64,000 nt of DNA from CAVZRC01 sp963777695 (GTDB lineage: Bacteria; Planctomycetota; Planctomycetia; Isosphaerales; Isosphaeraceae): NCBI GenBank assembly GCA_963777695.1, contig CAVZRC010000002.1, forward strand, positions 62,001-126,000, in the 5' to 3' direction. How positions within the stretch are numbered: position 1 is the first letter of the stretch; each line of letters starts with the position of its first letter. The notes under the pieces were generated by a model, which did not search any database, was not told the DNA's origin, and worked only from the letters and a program-made list of their open reading frames with translations. Positions 47,645 through 56,822 of the stretch are shown in pieces. Made by a program: the position numbers and the translations under genes.

Positions 47645-49226
47645 TTACTTCCAGATCACGAACGGCGCGAGGGATCGGTCGCCCGCTACGTTCGGTGGGG
47701 CCGTCCCGTCGAATCGGAAGTTGCGGAAACGGCCCGCCACGATGTCGATCTTGCCGTCTCCGTCGAGATCGCCGAGCGCGAGCGCGGGATAGTCGCAGGT
47801 CTCGCGTTCGAGCGCGTGACGTCGGAACTGCCCCGGGCTGGTCTGCTCGAAGAGGACCACGGCGTCGGCCCCGACGTCCTTTCGCATCGCCCCGTAGAAC
47901 GGTTCGCCCAGGAAGCTGGTGGCCACGACGTCCAGATCGCCATCACCGTCGATGTCTCCGCCCAGCGCGGTGGGCGCCGTAAACAGCACCGATGGCGTGA
48001 GGCACGAATGGACCATCCGGTCCCGTATTCTCCAGCCAAGAGACCCCGTGATAGGGCTTGATCAAGGGGGAATCATACACGTCCCCGTTGGAGAGTACGC
48101 CGTCGAGATCGCCGTCGCCATCAAAATCGATCATCTGGAGCCCGCTGCAACCGAAGGCGGGATGGGGGGCGGAGTAGAGCGTTCGTTTCGCGAACCGGCC
48201 ATCTCCTTCATTCAAGAACGCGACGATCGTCTCGAACTCCTGCGCGATCAGGGCGACGAAGTCCGATCGACCATCCCGATTCAAGTCCACGACGGGGACG
48301 TGGATCGTCCCGTGTCGGCCGTCGAGCTGCCTGCGGACGAATTCGATCGAGCCATCCGACGCCCTGTGCTGCTCCAGGAGGAGGATCTCGCCGGCCACAT
48401 GCCAGCCGAAGACGGCGACAACGAGGTCGAGGTCGCCATCCCCATCGAAATCGGCGGCTTGGACGTCAGACACGCGTCCCAGTCGCGAGAGGAGGATCCG
48501 CGTTTCGTACGTGCCGTCTTTCCGTCCTTTCAGCCAGAGGACACGGCCCAGTCGCTCGTCGGAAGGGATCGGGACGCCGAGATCGGCGACCAGGATATCG
48601 TCGATCCCATCATGGTCCAGGTCGGCGACCTCGGCGTGGGCCGGATGGGCCAGATCAGGCGCGAGCACGGTCGCGGGCTCATCCAACCGCCCAGCCTTGT
48701 GGATCAGCAGCTCGCCGACGGCCATGTCGCACGCGAGGATATCGGTACGACGCGAATTGGTGAGGTGGACGAGAGAGAGATGCGAGATCGCTGTCGGCTC
48801 GTTCGGGCGCGGTCCGGCGATCTCGCGACGTACCAGCGGCCGCGTCGGCCCGGGGCCGTCCTCTGTCCGCGGGATGATCGCGAGCCGATCGGGAGCCTCG
48901 GCCTTGTAGTAGGAGATCACGTCCTGGATCGGGGGGGGGGCCAGCTTGCGATCGGATTTGCGGTAGAACTCGAACCCTCGCCGGACTTCGGAATCCCAAT
49001 TGCTCTTGGGGAACAGATCGGCCGTGGGATATCCGTGACAATCGCCGCAGAACGAAACGACGCGATCCCGGAGGGCTGCCGGGTCTTCGACGGCGGTGCT
49101 CGCGACCGCGGCGGGCGTCGGTGGTGGAAGGGCGGGTCGGGCGGAGCCGGGCAGGAGTCCGATCCCCAACATCAACATGAAGTTCGAAATCGTACGTTTC
49201 GCCCAGGCCCCGTTGCGAAGCACCAT
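47645..49226 (-). CDS. Exported FG-GAP/VCBS-repeat protein with a CxxCH heme motif (frameshifted)
   Basis: About 527 residues. The signal segment ISNFMLMLGIGLLPGS is followed by FCGDCHGYPTADLFP (C60-H64), a single cytochrome c-type heme motif, and then by several integrin-like FG-GAP/VCBS units such as ADLDHDGIDDILVADLG, ADFDGDGDLDLVVAVFGW and DLNRDGRSDFVALIAQ, each with Ca-binding DxDxDG loops. The frame changes near 47972, between HAIGAVYG and APTALGGDIDGDGDLDVV, and the second frame ends RFDGTAPPNVAGDRSLAPFV. The first ATG (49226) has GGAG five bases upstream. A tract of ten G lies at 48931-48940 in the coding region. Related planctomycete proteins are secreted propellers of unknown role. 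Confidence 0.8.
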
Positions 49227-49788
49227 CGACTCCAGATCCTCCCCATCTAGCGTGCCGGCCGGGATGCTCTTGCTCCCCCGGAACTCTTATCGATTTGAGC
49301 AAACCGGGCGGAACCGGTCAATTGCACAGGCTCCGGGCGAGCGATGCGATCCCGAGGAGGCCGCATCACCTCGAAGTCCGAAAATATTCGTTGATAGCCC
49401 CCGGCGAAGCATCTGCACGGTTGATATGACATGTACTCCTTCAAATTCTGGGGACGTCTCCGAGTAACCACTTGACGTAGCCTCATCTCGGTCCACATGA
49501 TATTGGACGACCCTGAAACCAATGACAACATGTCCAACGCGGACCGATTAAACCTCCGAATCCTCTCCTAATTGGTTCGTTCGGAAGTTGCCTTCGACGA
49601 GAAGGCTGCAACTCCGGGATGACGATTGTCCTTCATCGGTTTTCGACCGGCCGGGCTCGGTCGATTGGGGTCATTCCTCCCCGTTTCGGAAGTCTGCTGA
49701 TCGTTTGATATCGTGTAGTGAACGAGACCTCCGGAACGTTCCAGGCTCCCGAGCGTGTTGTTGCGCTCCGTCAATCACAGAAAAGGGT
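49227..49788. other. Intergenic region with likely promoters of divergent genes
   Basis: Between the minus-strand propeller gene and the lipoprotein gene. It contains the 14-mer tctcctaattggtt at 49564-49577, which recurs with one change upstream of the second lipoprotein/DUF1559 module (52615-52628). No gene seen. Confidence 0.4.
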
Positions 49789-50001
49789 ATGCAATTGAGC
49801 ACTGCCTCTAGCAGGTTGGCCCGTGTCGGGCTCCTGGCCTGCGCCATGATCGTCGCGGGATTCGTGGGTTGCGACTCGGCACCCGCCCCTCCGTCGGATC
49901 CCTCGCCTGTCGTGCCGAAGCAGGACGAGACCGTCAAGGGCGGTAAGAACATCCCGAAGTCGATCAAGAATCGTCCTCAGCCAGCAGAGACCAAGTCCTG
50001 A
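49789..50001 (+). CDS. Small lipoprotein, partner of the DUF1559 protein (module 1)
   Basis: 70 residues. ARVGLLACAMIVAGFVGC is a lipoprotein signal with the Cys of AGFVGC at about 28. The mature part is Pro/Ser/Lys-rich (APAPPSDPSPVVPKQDETVK) and ends KSIKNRPQPAETKS. The ATG at 49789 closely follows AAAAGGG, so spacing is short. The gene lies 96 bp before a DUF1559 gene, as does the similar protein at 53136, which shares DETVK and KSIK. It is presumably anchored to a membrane and works with the pilin-like protein; function unknown. Confidence 0.75.
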   Translation: MQLSTASSRLARVGLLACAMIVAGFVGCDSAPAPPSDPSPVVPKQDETVKGGKNIPKSIKNRPQPAETKS

Positions 50002-50097
50002 GACCGGCTTTCTTCCTTACATTCTCGGCTCTCAAGGGCGATCCCCCTCGCCTCGTCACGGTATTTTCCTCCTCGCAAATCTCGAAAAGGTACACAC

Positions 50098-51138
50098 ATG
50101 CAAGAAAGCGCAATCCATAAACCCCGTCGAGGGTTCACTCTGATCGAGTTGCTGGTGGTGATCGCGATCATCGCGGTCCTGATCGCCCTCCTGTTGCCCG
50201 CCGTCCAGGCCGCCCGCGAGGCGGCTCGCCGTGCCCAGTGCACGAACAACCTGAAGCAACTCGCGCTCGCGGCCCACAATTACCAAACCGCGATCGGCTG
50301 CTTCCCGATGGGGTTGCTCGACCAGATCTCCGCGGACGCGGGGGGGCTCTGGACGAGCTACGGCCCGATGCTGCCGCTGACGCAGTACACCGAGCAGATC
50401 CAGCTCTTCAACGCGATGAACTTCAACTGCAACATGTACGATAACGAGAACACCACGATCAACGCGGTCGGGTTGAGCACACTCTGGTGCCCGTCCGATC
50501 CCGGCGTGGAAACGCCACATACCTATGCCCCGAGCTATTCCATCGGGGGTGGTGCGAGCGCGATCATGAGGTATAGCAGCTATGCGGGCTGTGCCGGCAC
50601 CTGGTTCGCCAGCCAGTTCGGTGTCTCGGGCCCCGGTAACCAGAACGGGGTCTTCTACGCGTACAGCGTGACCCAACTGTCCGCCATAACGGATGGGACC
50701 AGCAACACCATCATGTTCGGCGAGCACACGCGTGCCATCGAGAATGCGCAGGACTCGGTCTGCTGGCATTGGTGGACCTCGGGCAACTACGGCGACACGA
50801 TCTGCAACGCATTCTGGCCGATCAATCCGAATAAGAAGCTGCCGTATTCCTGCGCCGACCAGACGACCGGTTCCAACACGATCGGCGCGGTGTCGAGCTT
50901 GCATCCGGGCGGCGCGAACGTCGCGCTCTGCGACGGCTCGGTCCGGTTCATCAAGGAGTCGATCCAGACCTGGGCCAATGTCCCGACGGGCACCAACTGC
51001 CCGCCTCCCGGGGTGACCTACGGGTCCTCGGGCGACGCCGGCATCTACTGGACCATCGCCCCCGGGACCAATATCGGCGTATGGCAGAAACTCGCCACGC
51101 GCAACGGCGGCGAAGTCATCAGCTCTGACGCTTATTGA
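50098..51138 (+). CDS. DUF1559 domain protein, type IV pilin-like (module 1)
   Basis: 346 residues. The N-terminus carries the prepilin cleavage and helix signature RGFTLIELLVVIAIIAVLIA with E5, followed by ALLLPAVQAAREAARRAQ and CTNNLKQLALAAHNY. The C-terminal half shows the DUF1559 end SLHPGGANVALCDGSVRFIK. Such proteins are abundant in planctomycetes and are processed and assembled by a type II secretion/type IV pilus-like system; the role of the individual copies is not known. It follows a lipoprotein gene and precedes a TPR gene. Confidence 0.93.
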   Translation: MQESAIHKPRRGFTLIELLVVIAIIAVLIALLLPAVQAAREAARRAQCTNNLKQLALAAHNYQTAIGCFPMGLLDQISADAGGLWTSYGPMLPLTQYTEQIQLFNAMNFNCNMYDNENTTINAVGLSTLWCPSDPGVETPHTYAPSYSIGGGASAIMRYSSYAGCAGTWFASQFGVSGPGNQNGVFYAYSVTQLSAITDGTSNTIMFGEHTRAIENAQDSVCWHWWTSGNYGDTICNAFWPINPNKKLPYSCADQTTGSNTIGAVSSLHPGGANVALCDGSVRFIKESIQTWANVPTGTNCPPPGVTYGSSGDAGIYWTIAPGTNIGVWQKLATRNGGEVISSDAY

Positions 51139-51231
51139 TTCTCGCGCTTCCAGAGGATTCGTGGGCGGCGTCCGGTCTCGAAGCCGGGGCGCCGCCTGCG
51201 CCCCGGATTTCCCCTCCGATCGGACCGATCC

Positions 51232-52503
51232 ATGTCCGCCAAGGGTAGACTCGTCTCAGGGTCGTCGCATCGCGGTCAACGACGCAAGGCCCTGGCGATC
51301 TCTTTCTTGCTCGTGTCGTTCCTGGTGGCCGTCGCCATCAACTTCCAATCCCCAGCGGGTCGGAACGACGGGCACCTCCGGCAGGAGGCCAGGAATGCGG
51401 CCCAGAAGGGGCGATGGGACGAAGCCGAAGCCGCGCTGGGCCGTCTGACCGATCCGACCCCCGAGGACTGGCTGCTCCGTGCATTGGTCGCGACGAGCCT
51501 GAATGAGCCGGAATCCGCATCGGTCTATCTCGCCCGTATCCCCGAGGGCGGACCGTTGGCGGCCCAGGTCGCGCTGGTCACCAGTCGTGCCGAGCTCTGC
51601 CGATTTCGAGCCCGCCCCATGGAGGATGCCCTGCGACTCGCCTTGCGGCTCGACCCCAATCTCGCCGAGGCTCGACGATCGCTCGTCTTCCTCTACGGCA
51701 CCCAGGGTCGCCGCGGCGAACTGCTCGAGCAGTTCGCCGCGCTGGCCGCGCAGGGGCCGTTGACCTTCGACCTGGTCAACCACTGGTGCATCGCCCATCA
51801 GGAAACGATCAACGAACCCGAGAAGTTGAAGGCCGACCTGGAACACTTCGTCGAGAACGACCCCGATGACCGGATGTCGAGGCTCGGCCTGGCCAGGGTC
51901 TTGCGACAACTCGGTCAGTTCGACCGGGCGAAGGATTGCCTCGCACGCCTGCCGGATTCCGACTCCGACGCGAGGGCCAGCCGCGCCGAGATCGCATTCG
52001 ATCGAGGCGACATGGAGGTCGTCAAAGGCCTCCTCGCCGACGGGCCTCCCGACCATCCGAGGCTCGCTCGACTCCGCGGACAAATGGCCCTGAATCGCCA
52101 GGATGGCGCGGAGGCGGTCCGCTGCTTCCGTCTCTCCGACGCGGCCGAGCCGAACCATGCCGAGACCATCTATGGGCTCGCCCAGGCACTGAGGGTCGTC
52201 GGCGATCGCGCCGCGGCCGAGCCTTACGCCCGTCGCGCCGAGGCCCAGCGCAAGCTCCGCGATCACCTGACGAACCTCACGGCCAATCGCGAACCCAGGC
52301 CGATCGTCTGCTGCCGGCTCGCCTCGGTCTGCGAGGCGGCCGGGTACCTCGCCGAAGCACAAGCCTGGTATCGTCTCGCCATCGCCTTCGACCCCACCAA
52401 TCAGCAGGCCCAACGCGCGCTCTTCCGCCTCACATCGTCCGGCCTCACGCCGGTCGGGTTCGGCCTTCCCGACGCCGGTACGACTCGTCCCGGTCGGAAC
52501 TGA
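51232..52503 (+). CDS. Membrane-anchored TPR protein
   Basis: 423 residues. One TM segment (ALAISFLLVSFLVAVAINF) follows a short basic tail. The body is a solenoid of degenerate tetratricopeptide repeats, e.g. QKGRWDEAEAALGRLTDPTP, DPNLAEARRSLVFLYGTQGR, GLARVLRQLGQFDRAKDCLA and NHAETIYGLAQALRVVGDRA. This type of protein often accompanies DUF1559/FG-GAP genes in planctomycetes. It lies 93 bp after the first DUF1559 gene and is probably cotranscribed. A scaffolding role is inferred. Confidence 0.85.
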   Translation: MSAKGRLVSGSSHRGQRRKALAISFLLVSFLVAVAINFQSPAGRNDGHLRQEARNAAQKGRWDEAEAALGRLTDPTPEDWLLRALVATSLNEPESASVYLARIPEGGPLAAQVALVTSRAELCRFRARPMEDALRLALRLDPNLAEARRSLVFLYGTQGRRGELLEQFAALAAQGPLTFDLVNHWCIAHQETINEPEKLKADLEHFVENDPDDRMSRLGLARVLRQLGQFDRAKDCLARLPDSDSDARASRAEIAFDRGDMEVVKGLLADGPPDHPRLARLRGQMALNRQDGAEAVRCFRLSDAAEPNHAETIYGLAQALRVVGDRAAAEPYARRAEAQRKLRDHLTNLTANREPRPIVCCRLASVCEAAGYLAEAQAWYRLAIAFDPTNQQAQRALFRLTSSGLTPVGFGLPDAGTTRPGRN

Positions 52504-53135
52504 CGGGCGGCCATGCAATCCGTCGCGGGTCGATCATCCTGCATCGCGGGATCAATGATAGGTTGATCCATCAAGGGCCGATGGCTCCGGTCGCTGCAAT
52601 CTAGCCGAGCAAAGTCTCCTAATTTGTTAGTAGTAATTCGTCTGTACTTACACTTAAGACCTTAAGATTAACCTTCGAGACTCAAGTGACGGATCATCAA
52701 ATTGTTGCGAAGATTATCAAAGATTTGCAATCCGCCGGTCTTCGCGTTACATCCTTGACATTTCGGGCCGGCGAACCTAAATTTATGATCTAGAGTGAAC
52801 TGCGTTTTGCACGAGACGTCTACTGCGCTCTCCCCGCATGGCGATGTCGTCGCGCCGGCTCATTTTTCGCTTTCGACTACCCCTCGATTCGTCATGAGCG
52901 TGCAACGATCCGGGCCTTGAACACGCTACAATCGCTGGTTCGGCTTTGATAAGCCGTTCCTTGTGCGAAATGCGGCCGCATTCCTGATCCAGCCTACCTG
53001 ATCATCGGTGCAGCATTGTCGCGGGGTCGTGAACGGCTCGGTCTCGGCTGCCTGGCAAGTGATTGGTGCGATGGACTCGCATGCGAATCGGGATCAGGTC
53101 TCGCCTACCATCGAACGACAAGGATTCACTCCTCC
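52504..53135. other. AT-rich intergenic region upstream of module 2
   Basis: The stretch from about 52610 to 52800 has much lower GC than its neighbours (e.g. cttaagaccttaagattaac, itself a short cttaag repeat). It is a likely promoter or a remnant of foreign DNA. The motif tctcctaatttgtt (52615-52628) resembles one upstream of module 1. No gene seen. Confidence 0.45.
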
Positions 53136-53348
53136 ATGAAATCGTCTCTCTTCACGCAGCAGACATTCGGTCGTCTGACGGCGGTCTTCGGCATGTTGTT
53201 CGCTTTAACCCTTCAGGGGTGTTCGGATAACGGTCCCCCGCCGGACGAGACGGTCAAGAATGCGCCGCCCGAACCCCCGAAGGAGCCGAACGCCAAGAAG
53301 CAAGGTGGGGTGCCCGTGAAGACGAAATCGATCAAGGATCGTTCCTGA
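53136..53348 (+). CDS. Small lipoprotein, partner of the DUF1559 protein (module 2)
   Basis: 70 residues. GRLTAVFGMLFALTLQGC is a lipoprotein signal with Cys at about 29. The mature part is NGPPPDETVKNAPPEPPKEP and ends VPVKTKSIKDRS. The ATG at 53136 has AAGGA upstream at a spacing of about eleven. Length, lipobox, DETVK and the KSIK(N/D)R end match the module 1 protein at 49789, so the two are paralogues; 97 bp later a DUF1559 gene starts, as in module 1. Function unknown. Confidence 0.75.
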   Translation: MKSSLFTQQTFGRLTAVFGMLFALTLQGCSDNGPPPDETVKNAPPEPPKEPNAKKQGGVPVKTKSIKDRS

Positions 53349-53445
53349 CGGACTCGGATTTTGGTGTCACCCACGGACGGATCATCGTGAAAGGATTCGA
53401 CGTGCTCGACCTTCGTCCGATTTTTTCCAGAAAGCTGATGCAATC

Positions 53446-54525
53446 ATGAAACGAGAATCTCATCATTCCGCGAGAGACCGGGGCTTCACGCTCATCGAGT
53501 TGCTGGTGGTGATCGCGATCATCGCCGTGCTGATCGCCTTGCTGCTCCCGGCCGTCCAGGCCGCTCGCGAGGCCGCTCGTCGTTCCCAATGCACGAACAA
53601 CATGAAGCAACTGGCCCTGGCGACCCACAACTACATCAACTCGAACGACTGCATGCCGATGGGTCTCATCGATTCTTCCTCGGCCTACTTGCCCGGCTAT
53701 ATCATCACCAGCTTCGGACCCATGCTGCCGCTGACGCAGTATACCGAGCAGGTGCAATTATATAATGCCATGAACTTCAGTTTGTGCATGTGGGATCCGC
53801 AGAACACGACGATCGTCGCCACCGGCCTGTCCATCCTGTGGTGCCCTTCCGACCCCGGCGTCGAGACGCCCCAGTCGCTTACTTACACGATCAACGGCTC
53901 CGGCCCCTACCCGATGCGTTATAGCAGCTATGCTGGGTCCGCCGGGACGTGGTTCAATGACATCTGGGCCAACTATTACAGCCCTCCAACCGGCAACACG
54001 ATCATGAACGGGGTATTCTACGCGTACAGCGTGACCAAGCTCGCCTCCATCACGGATGGTACGAGCAATACACTCATGTTCGGCGAACACACCCGCGCCA
54101 TCGAGAATTCGACCGACCAGGTCTGCTGGCACTGGTGGACTTCGGGCAACTACGGCGACACGATTTTCACGTCGTTCTGGCCGATCAACCCCCAGAAGAA
54201 GCTCCCGTATAGCTGCCAGGGCGTCAGCGCCCACCCGCCGGTCGAGGCCGCGTCCAGCATGCACCCGGGCGGGGCCAACTTCGCTTTCATGGATGGATCG
54301 GTCCGGTTCCTCAAGGAAACGATCAGTTGCTGGCCGGTCAATCCGAGCGCCTCTCTCGGCTCGTACACCTGCGTCCCTCCCGGACTCGCCGTGACGACCT
54401 CCAGCGCCGGCGACTCCCCGATCTGGAGCATCACCGGGACCGGGACCGGCGGTAATGTCCTGGGCGTGTATCAGCAGCTCTCGACCCGCAATGGCGGTGA
54501 GGCCATCAGCTCCGATCAGTATTGA
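53446..54525 (+). CDS. DUF1559 domain protein, type IV pilin-like (module 2)
   Basis: 359 residues, clearly homologous to the protein at 50098: DRGFTLIELLVVIAIIAVLI, AARRSQCTNNMKQLALATHN, FGPMLPLTQYTEQVQLYNAM, MFGEHTRAIENSTDQVCWHW and SMHPGGANFAFMDGSVRFLK are shared almost position by position. The prepilin signal has the conserved Glu 5 after the Gly-Phe cleavage site. It is followed by two strong hairpins that end the transcript. The second copy probably arose by duplication of the lipoprotein-DUF1559 unit. Confidence 0.93.
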   Translation: MKRESHHSARDRGFTLIELLVVIAIIAVLIALLLPAVQAAREAARRSQCTNNMKQLALATHNYINSNDCMPMGLIDSSSAYLPGYIITSFGPMLPLTQYTEQVQLYNAMNFSLCMWDPQNTTIVATGLSILWCPSDPGVETPQSLTYTINGSGPYPMRYSSYAGSAGTWFNDIWANYYSPPTGNTIMNGVFYAYSVTKLASITDGTSNTLMFGEHTRAIENSTDQVCWHWWTSGNYGDTIFTSFWPINPQKKLPYSCQGVSAHPPVEAASSMHPGGANFAFMDGSVRFLKETISCWPVNPSASLGSYTCVPPGLAVTTSSAGDSPIWSITGTGTGGNVLGVYQQLSTRNGGEAISSDQY

Positions 54526-54570
54526 TCGACTCTCATCGTCCATGCGAGACTTGAGAGCCACGGGAATCTT

Positions 54571-54603
54571 GCCGAGAGCCAAGGCCATGCCTTGGCTCTC
54601 GGC
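54571..54603. terminator. Perfect 15-bp hairpin after the second DUF1559 gene
   Basis: The arms 54571-54585 and 54589-54603 (gccgagagccaaggc) pair perfectly with a 3-base loop, followed by attt. It lies 45 bp after the DUF1559 stop and fits a transcription terminator. Confidence 0.7.
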
Positions 54604-54653
54604 ATTTCCCCACGCCTCCCCACATCACGGAGGCCACTCTGAACACGAGCAAA

Positions 54654-54683
54654 GGGCCTGCCCTTCATGTGAAGGGCAGGCCC
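54654..54683. terminator. Perfect 14-bp hairpin between convergent genes
   Basis: The arms 54654-54667 and 54670-54683 (gggcctgcccttca) pair perfectly around a 2-base loop. It lies between the converging DUF1559 and 54728 genes and could terminate transcription from either side. Confidence 0.65.
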
Positions 54684-54727
54684 TGGTCGTAGGCGAACTG
54701 TTGGGATGGGGGAGAACCGACCCCGTG

Positions 54728-55210
54728 TCAAACAACGCTTGCGGCAATGTCGTCGGCCAGGCGTTCGAGGACCTCTCGCGTGAGCTGGCAGGGGACGGTC
54801 CGACGCTGCCGGGTGGCCTCGTCGAACGCGAGGCGCACCATGCGAAGCGATCCTTGCTGGAACAGTCGGATCTCGTAATAACCCCGCTGCTCGGCGCGGG
54901 CCGTGGGGCTCTGGCTGCGAAGCTGGACCTCGCCGCCGTCGGAATCGACTTCGAAGACCTTGAGCGGCTCCATGAGGTAGGTCACGCGGCCGGCCAGCCG
55001 CTCGCCCCAGCCTCGGAGTGCCTCGGTCGTCCACTCGGACCGGCTCGTGTTGACGTACTCCAGGGTCGCGAACGCCACGCCGACCGAATCGAGGGCCGAT
55101 AGGTGCAGGCTAAGCCGGCCGCTACCGTCCTCGACCGCGACCTCGCAGGGCGGCGCGTGGACCTTGGTGTTTTCATCAAGCGCGCCGGCGATCTTTTTGC
55201 TCAGGCTCAT
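54728..55210 (-). CDS. Small hypothetical protein downstream of SpoVR
   Basis: 160 residues starting MSLSKKIAGALDENTKVHAP, with GGGAGG upstream of the ATG at 55210. It has a mainly beta core (EDGSGRLSLHLSALDSVGVA, LAGRVTYLMEPLKVFEVDSD, AEQRGYYEIRLFQQGSLRMV) and a helical end (LTREVLERLADDIAASVV). No TM or signal. The start overlaps the 3' end of the SpoVR gene by 35 bp, so the two are coupled and likely function together. I do not recognise a named family. Confidence 0.7.
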   Translation of the reverse strand: MSLSKKIAGALDENTKVHAPPCEVAVEDGSGRLSLHLSALDSVGVAFATLEYVNTSRSEWTTEALRGWGERLAGRVTYLMEPLKVFEVDSDGGEVQLRSQSPTARAEQRGYYEIRLFQQGSLRMVRLAFDEATRQRRTVPCQLTREVLERLADDIAASVV

Positions 55211-56741
55211 GAGAAGAACCTCCCAATGGGCGGATTGAATGATCGGTTCCATCGAACGAAAGGAGCGTAGGTCGCCCGTCAACGCAGGTCTCCAGGTGGA
55301 TCGGCCGCGTCCACAGGCGGTGGAGATGACGCAGCGTGTCCTGGGCATGGTCCAGTCGCAGGTCCACACCGAAGTACTCGTGCTGCAAGTAGAGCTCACC
55401 GCGATTGCGATGATTCGCATCCTTGACCCGGATGATCGGCTGTCCGAAATTCGTCAGGTTGAATAGCAGCCGTTCCTTGATCTTCTTGAACTCGCGACTC
55501 TCGATCTCGTACATCTCGGTCTGATCGTTATGGCGGTAGCTGAACATCTTGTAGCGCCGGCAGAAATCCGGCGTGAGGAACGTATCGATGAACGTGACGT
55601 CGTTGTGGATCTTCCGGACCTCGAAGATCTTCTGACGCCCCAGGCCGAGCTCCTTGTCCCATTTCCGGCGGACGTCGTAGTTATCGCACTCCTCCCACTC
55701 GGGGCCGAACTGCCCCTTGTTCCACCGCTCCTCGACGTCGCGGAGCAACTCGATGCCCAGCTTGTACGGGTTCAGCCGGCCCGGCTGGGTGGCCATCGTC
55801 CCGGAGTGGTGGTCGGCGTAGTTGACCAGCTCGGAGGGGTGGAGGGTCTTCTGGGTCATGATGGTCGAGTGCCAGAACGAGGCCCAGCCCTCGTTCATGA
55901 TCTTGGTCTGGCCCTGGGGGGCGAAGTAGTACGCCTCCTCCCGGATGATGGCCAGGACGTCGTGCTGCCACGCCTTCAACGGCGCGTGCTCGAGGAGGAA
56001 CAGTAGCACGTCGCGCTCCGGATGCTCGGGGACCGACTGCGGCTTGGTCCGCTCCTTTTCCCGCTCACTGTCCCGCTTCCGCGCCTCCTCCTTGAGGACC
56101 TGGGGCGGATTGATGTACGAGTCCATGTAATCCTTGCTCTGGAACCGCCTCGGCTGATTCTCGTCGTCCTCCTCGCCGTCGGGGACGAAGTCGTAGCGGT
56201 TGACCTCCTCGCGGCGTTTGATGTGGGGGGAATAGATGTCGATCAGGTTCTCGAGCGACAGGCAGTTGTCGATGAAGTTCTCGACCGTCTCCTCGCCGTA
56301 GCGGTCCATGTGGGCGCGGATCCGAGTGCCGTGGTTGGCCATCTCGTCCATCATCTTGCGGTTGGTCTGGCTGAACCAGATGTTGTTCTTGAAGAAGTCG
56401 TTGTGGCCGTAGACGTGGGCCATCACGAGCTTCTGGTCGACCATCTGGTTGCATCGCAGGAGATAGGCATAGCACGGGTCATTGTTGATGACCATCTCGT
56501 AAATCTTCTGGAGCCCGTAGCGATAGCCCTTGGAGAGCTGCTGGTACTCCATGCCGAATCGCCAGTGGGGATACCGGTTGGGAAAGCCCCCGAGCGCGGC
56601 GATCTCGGAGATCTCGTCATAGTCGCAGACCTCGAAGATGGTGTCGTAGAAGTCCAGTCCGTAGGACTTTGCATGCGCCTCGGTCTCGATCTGCATGTCG
56701 CGGAGATCGGGCGGCAGGTTGTGAACGTTGACCGTTGACAT
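55176..56741 (-). CDS. spoVR: SpoVR family protein
   Basis: 521 residues with the SpoVR/YcgB signature throughout: KSYGLDFYDTIFEVCDYDEI, GGFPNRYPHWRFGMEYQQLS, YGLQKIYEMVINNDPCYAYL, HVYGHNDFFKNNIWFSQTNR, the acidic/His metal-like region EEAYYFAPQGQTKIMNEGWA, SFWHSTIMTQKTLHPSELVN and HHSGTMATQPGRLNPYKLGI. The name comes from sporulation in Bacillus, but in many bacteria it is co-operonic with PrkA and YeaH and linked to stress/starvation. Here those partners are upstream on the same strand. The overlap with the small protein at 54728 suggests coupling. Confidence 0.95.
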   Translation of the reverse strand: MSTVNVHNLPPDLRDMQIETEAHAKSYGLDFYDTIFEVCDYDEISEIAALGGFPNRYPHWRFGMEYQQLSKGYRYGLQKIYEMVINNDPCYAYLLRCNQMVDQKLVMAHVYGHNDFFKNNIWFSQTNRKMMDEMANHGTRIRAHMDRYGEETVENFIDNCLSLENLIDIYSPHIKRREEVNRYDFVPDGEEDDENQPRRFQSKDYMDSYINPPQVLKEEARKRDSEREKERTKPQSVPEHPERDVLLFLLEHAPLKAWQHDVLAIIREEAYYFAPQGQTKIMNEGWASFWHSTIMTQKTLHPSELVNYADHHSGTMATQPGRLNPYKLGIELLRDVEERWNKGQFGPEWEECDNYDVRRKWDKELGLGRQKIFEVRKIHNDVTFIDTFLTPDFCRRYKMFSYRHNDQTEMYEIESREFKKIKERLLFNLTNFGQPIIRVKDANHRNRGELYLQHEYFGVDLRLDHAQDTLRHLHRLWTRPIHLETCVDGRPTLLSFDGTDHSIRPLGGSSHEPEQKDRRRA

Positions 56742-56822
56742 TGGCTTGATCCCACGAGGAACAGGAGGACTTCAGTCCACTCTATGCTACGCTCTCGGAG
56801 AAAACATTGTTGGCTTCGGCTA

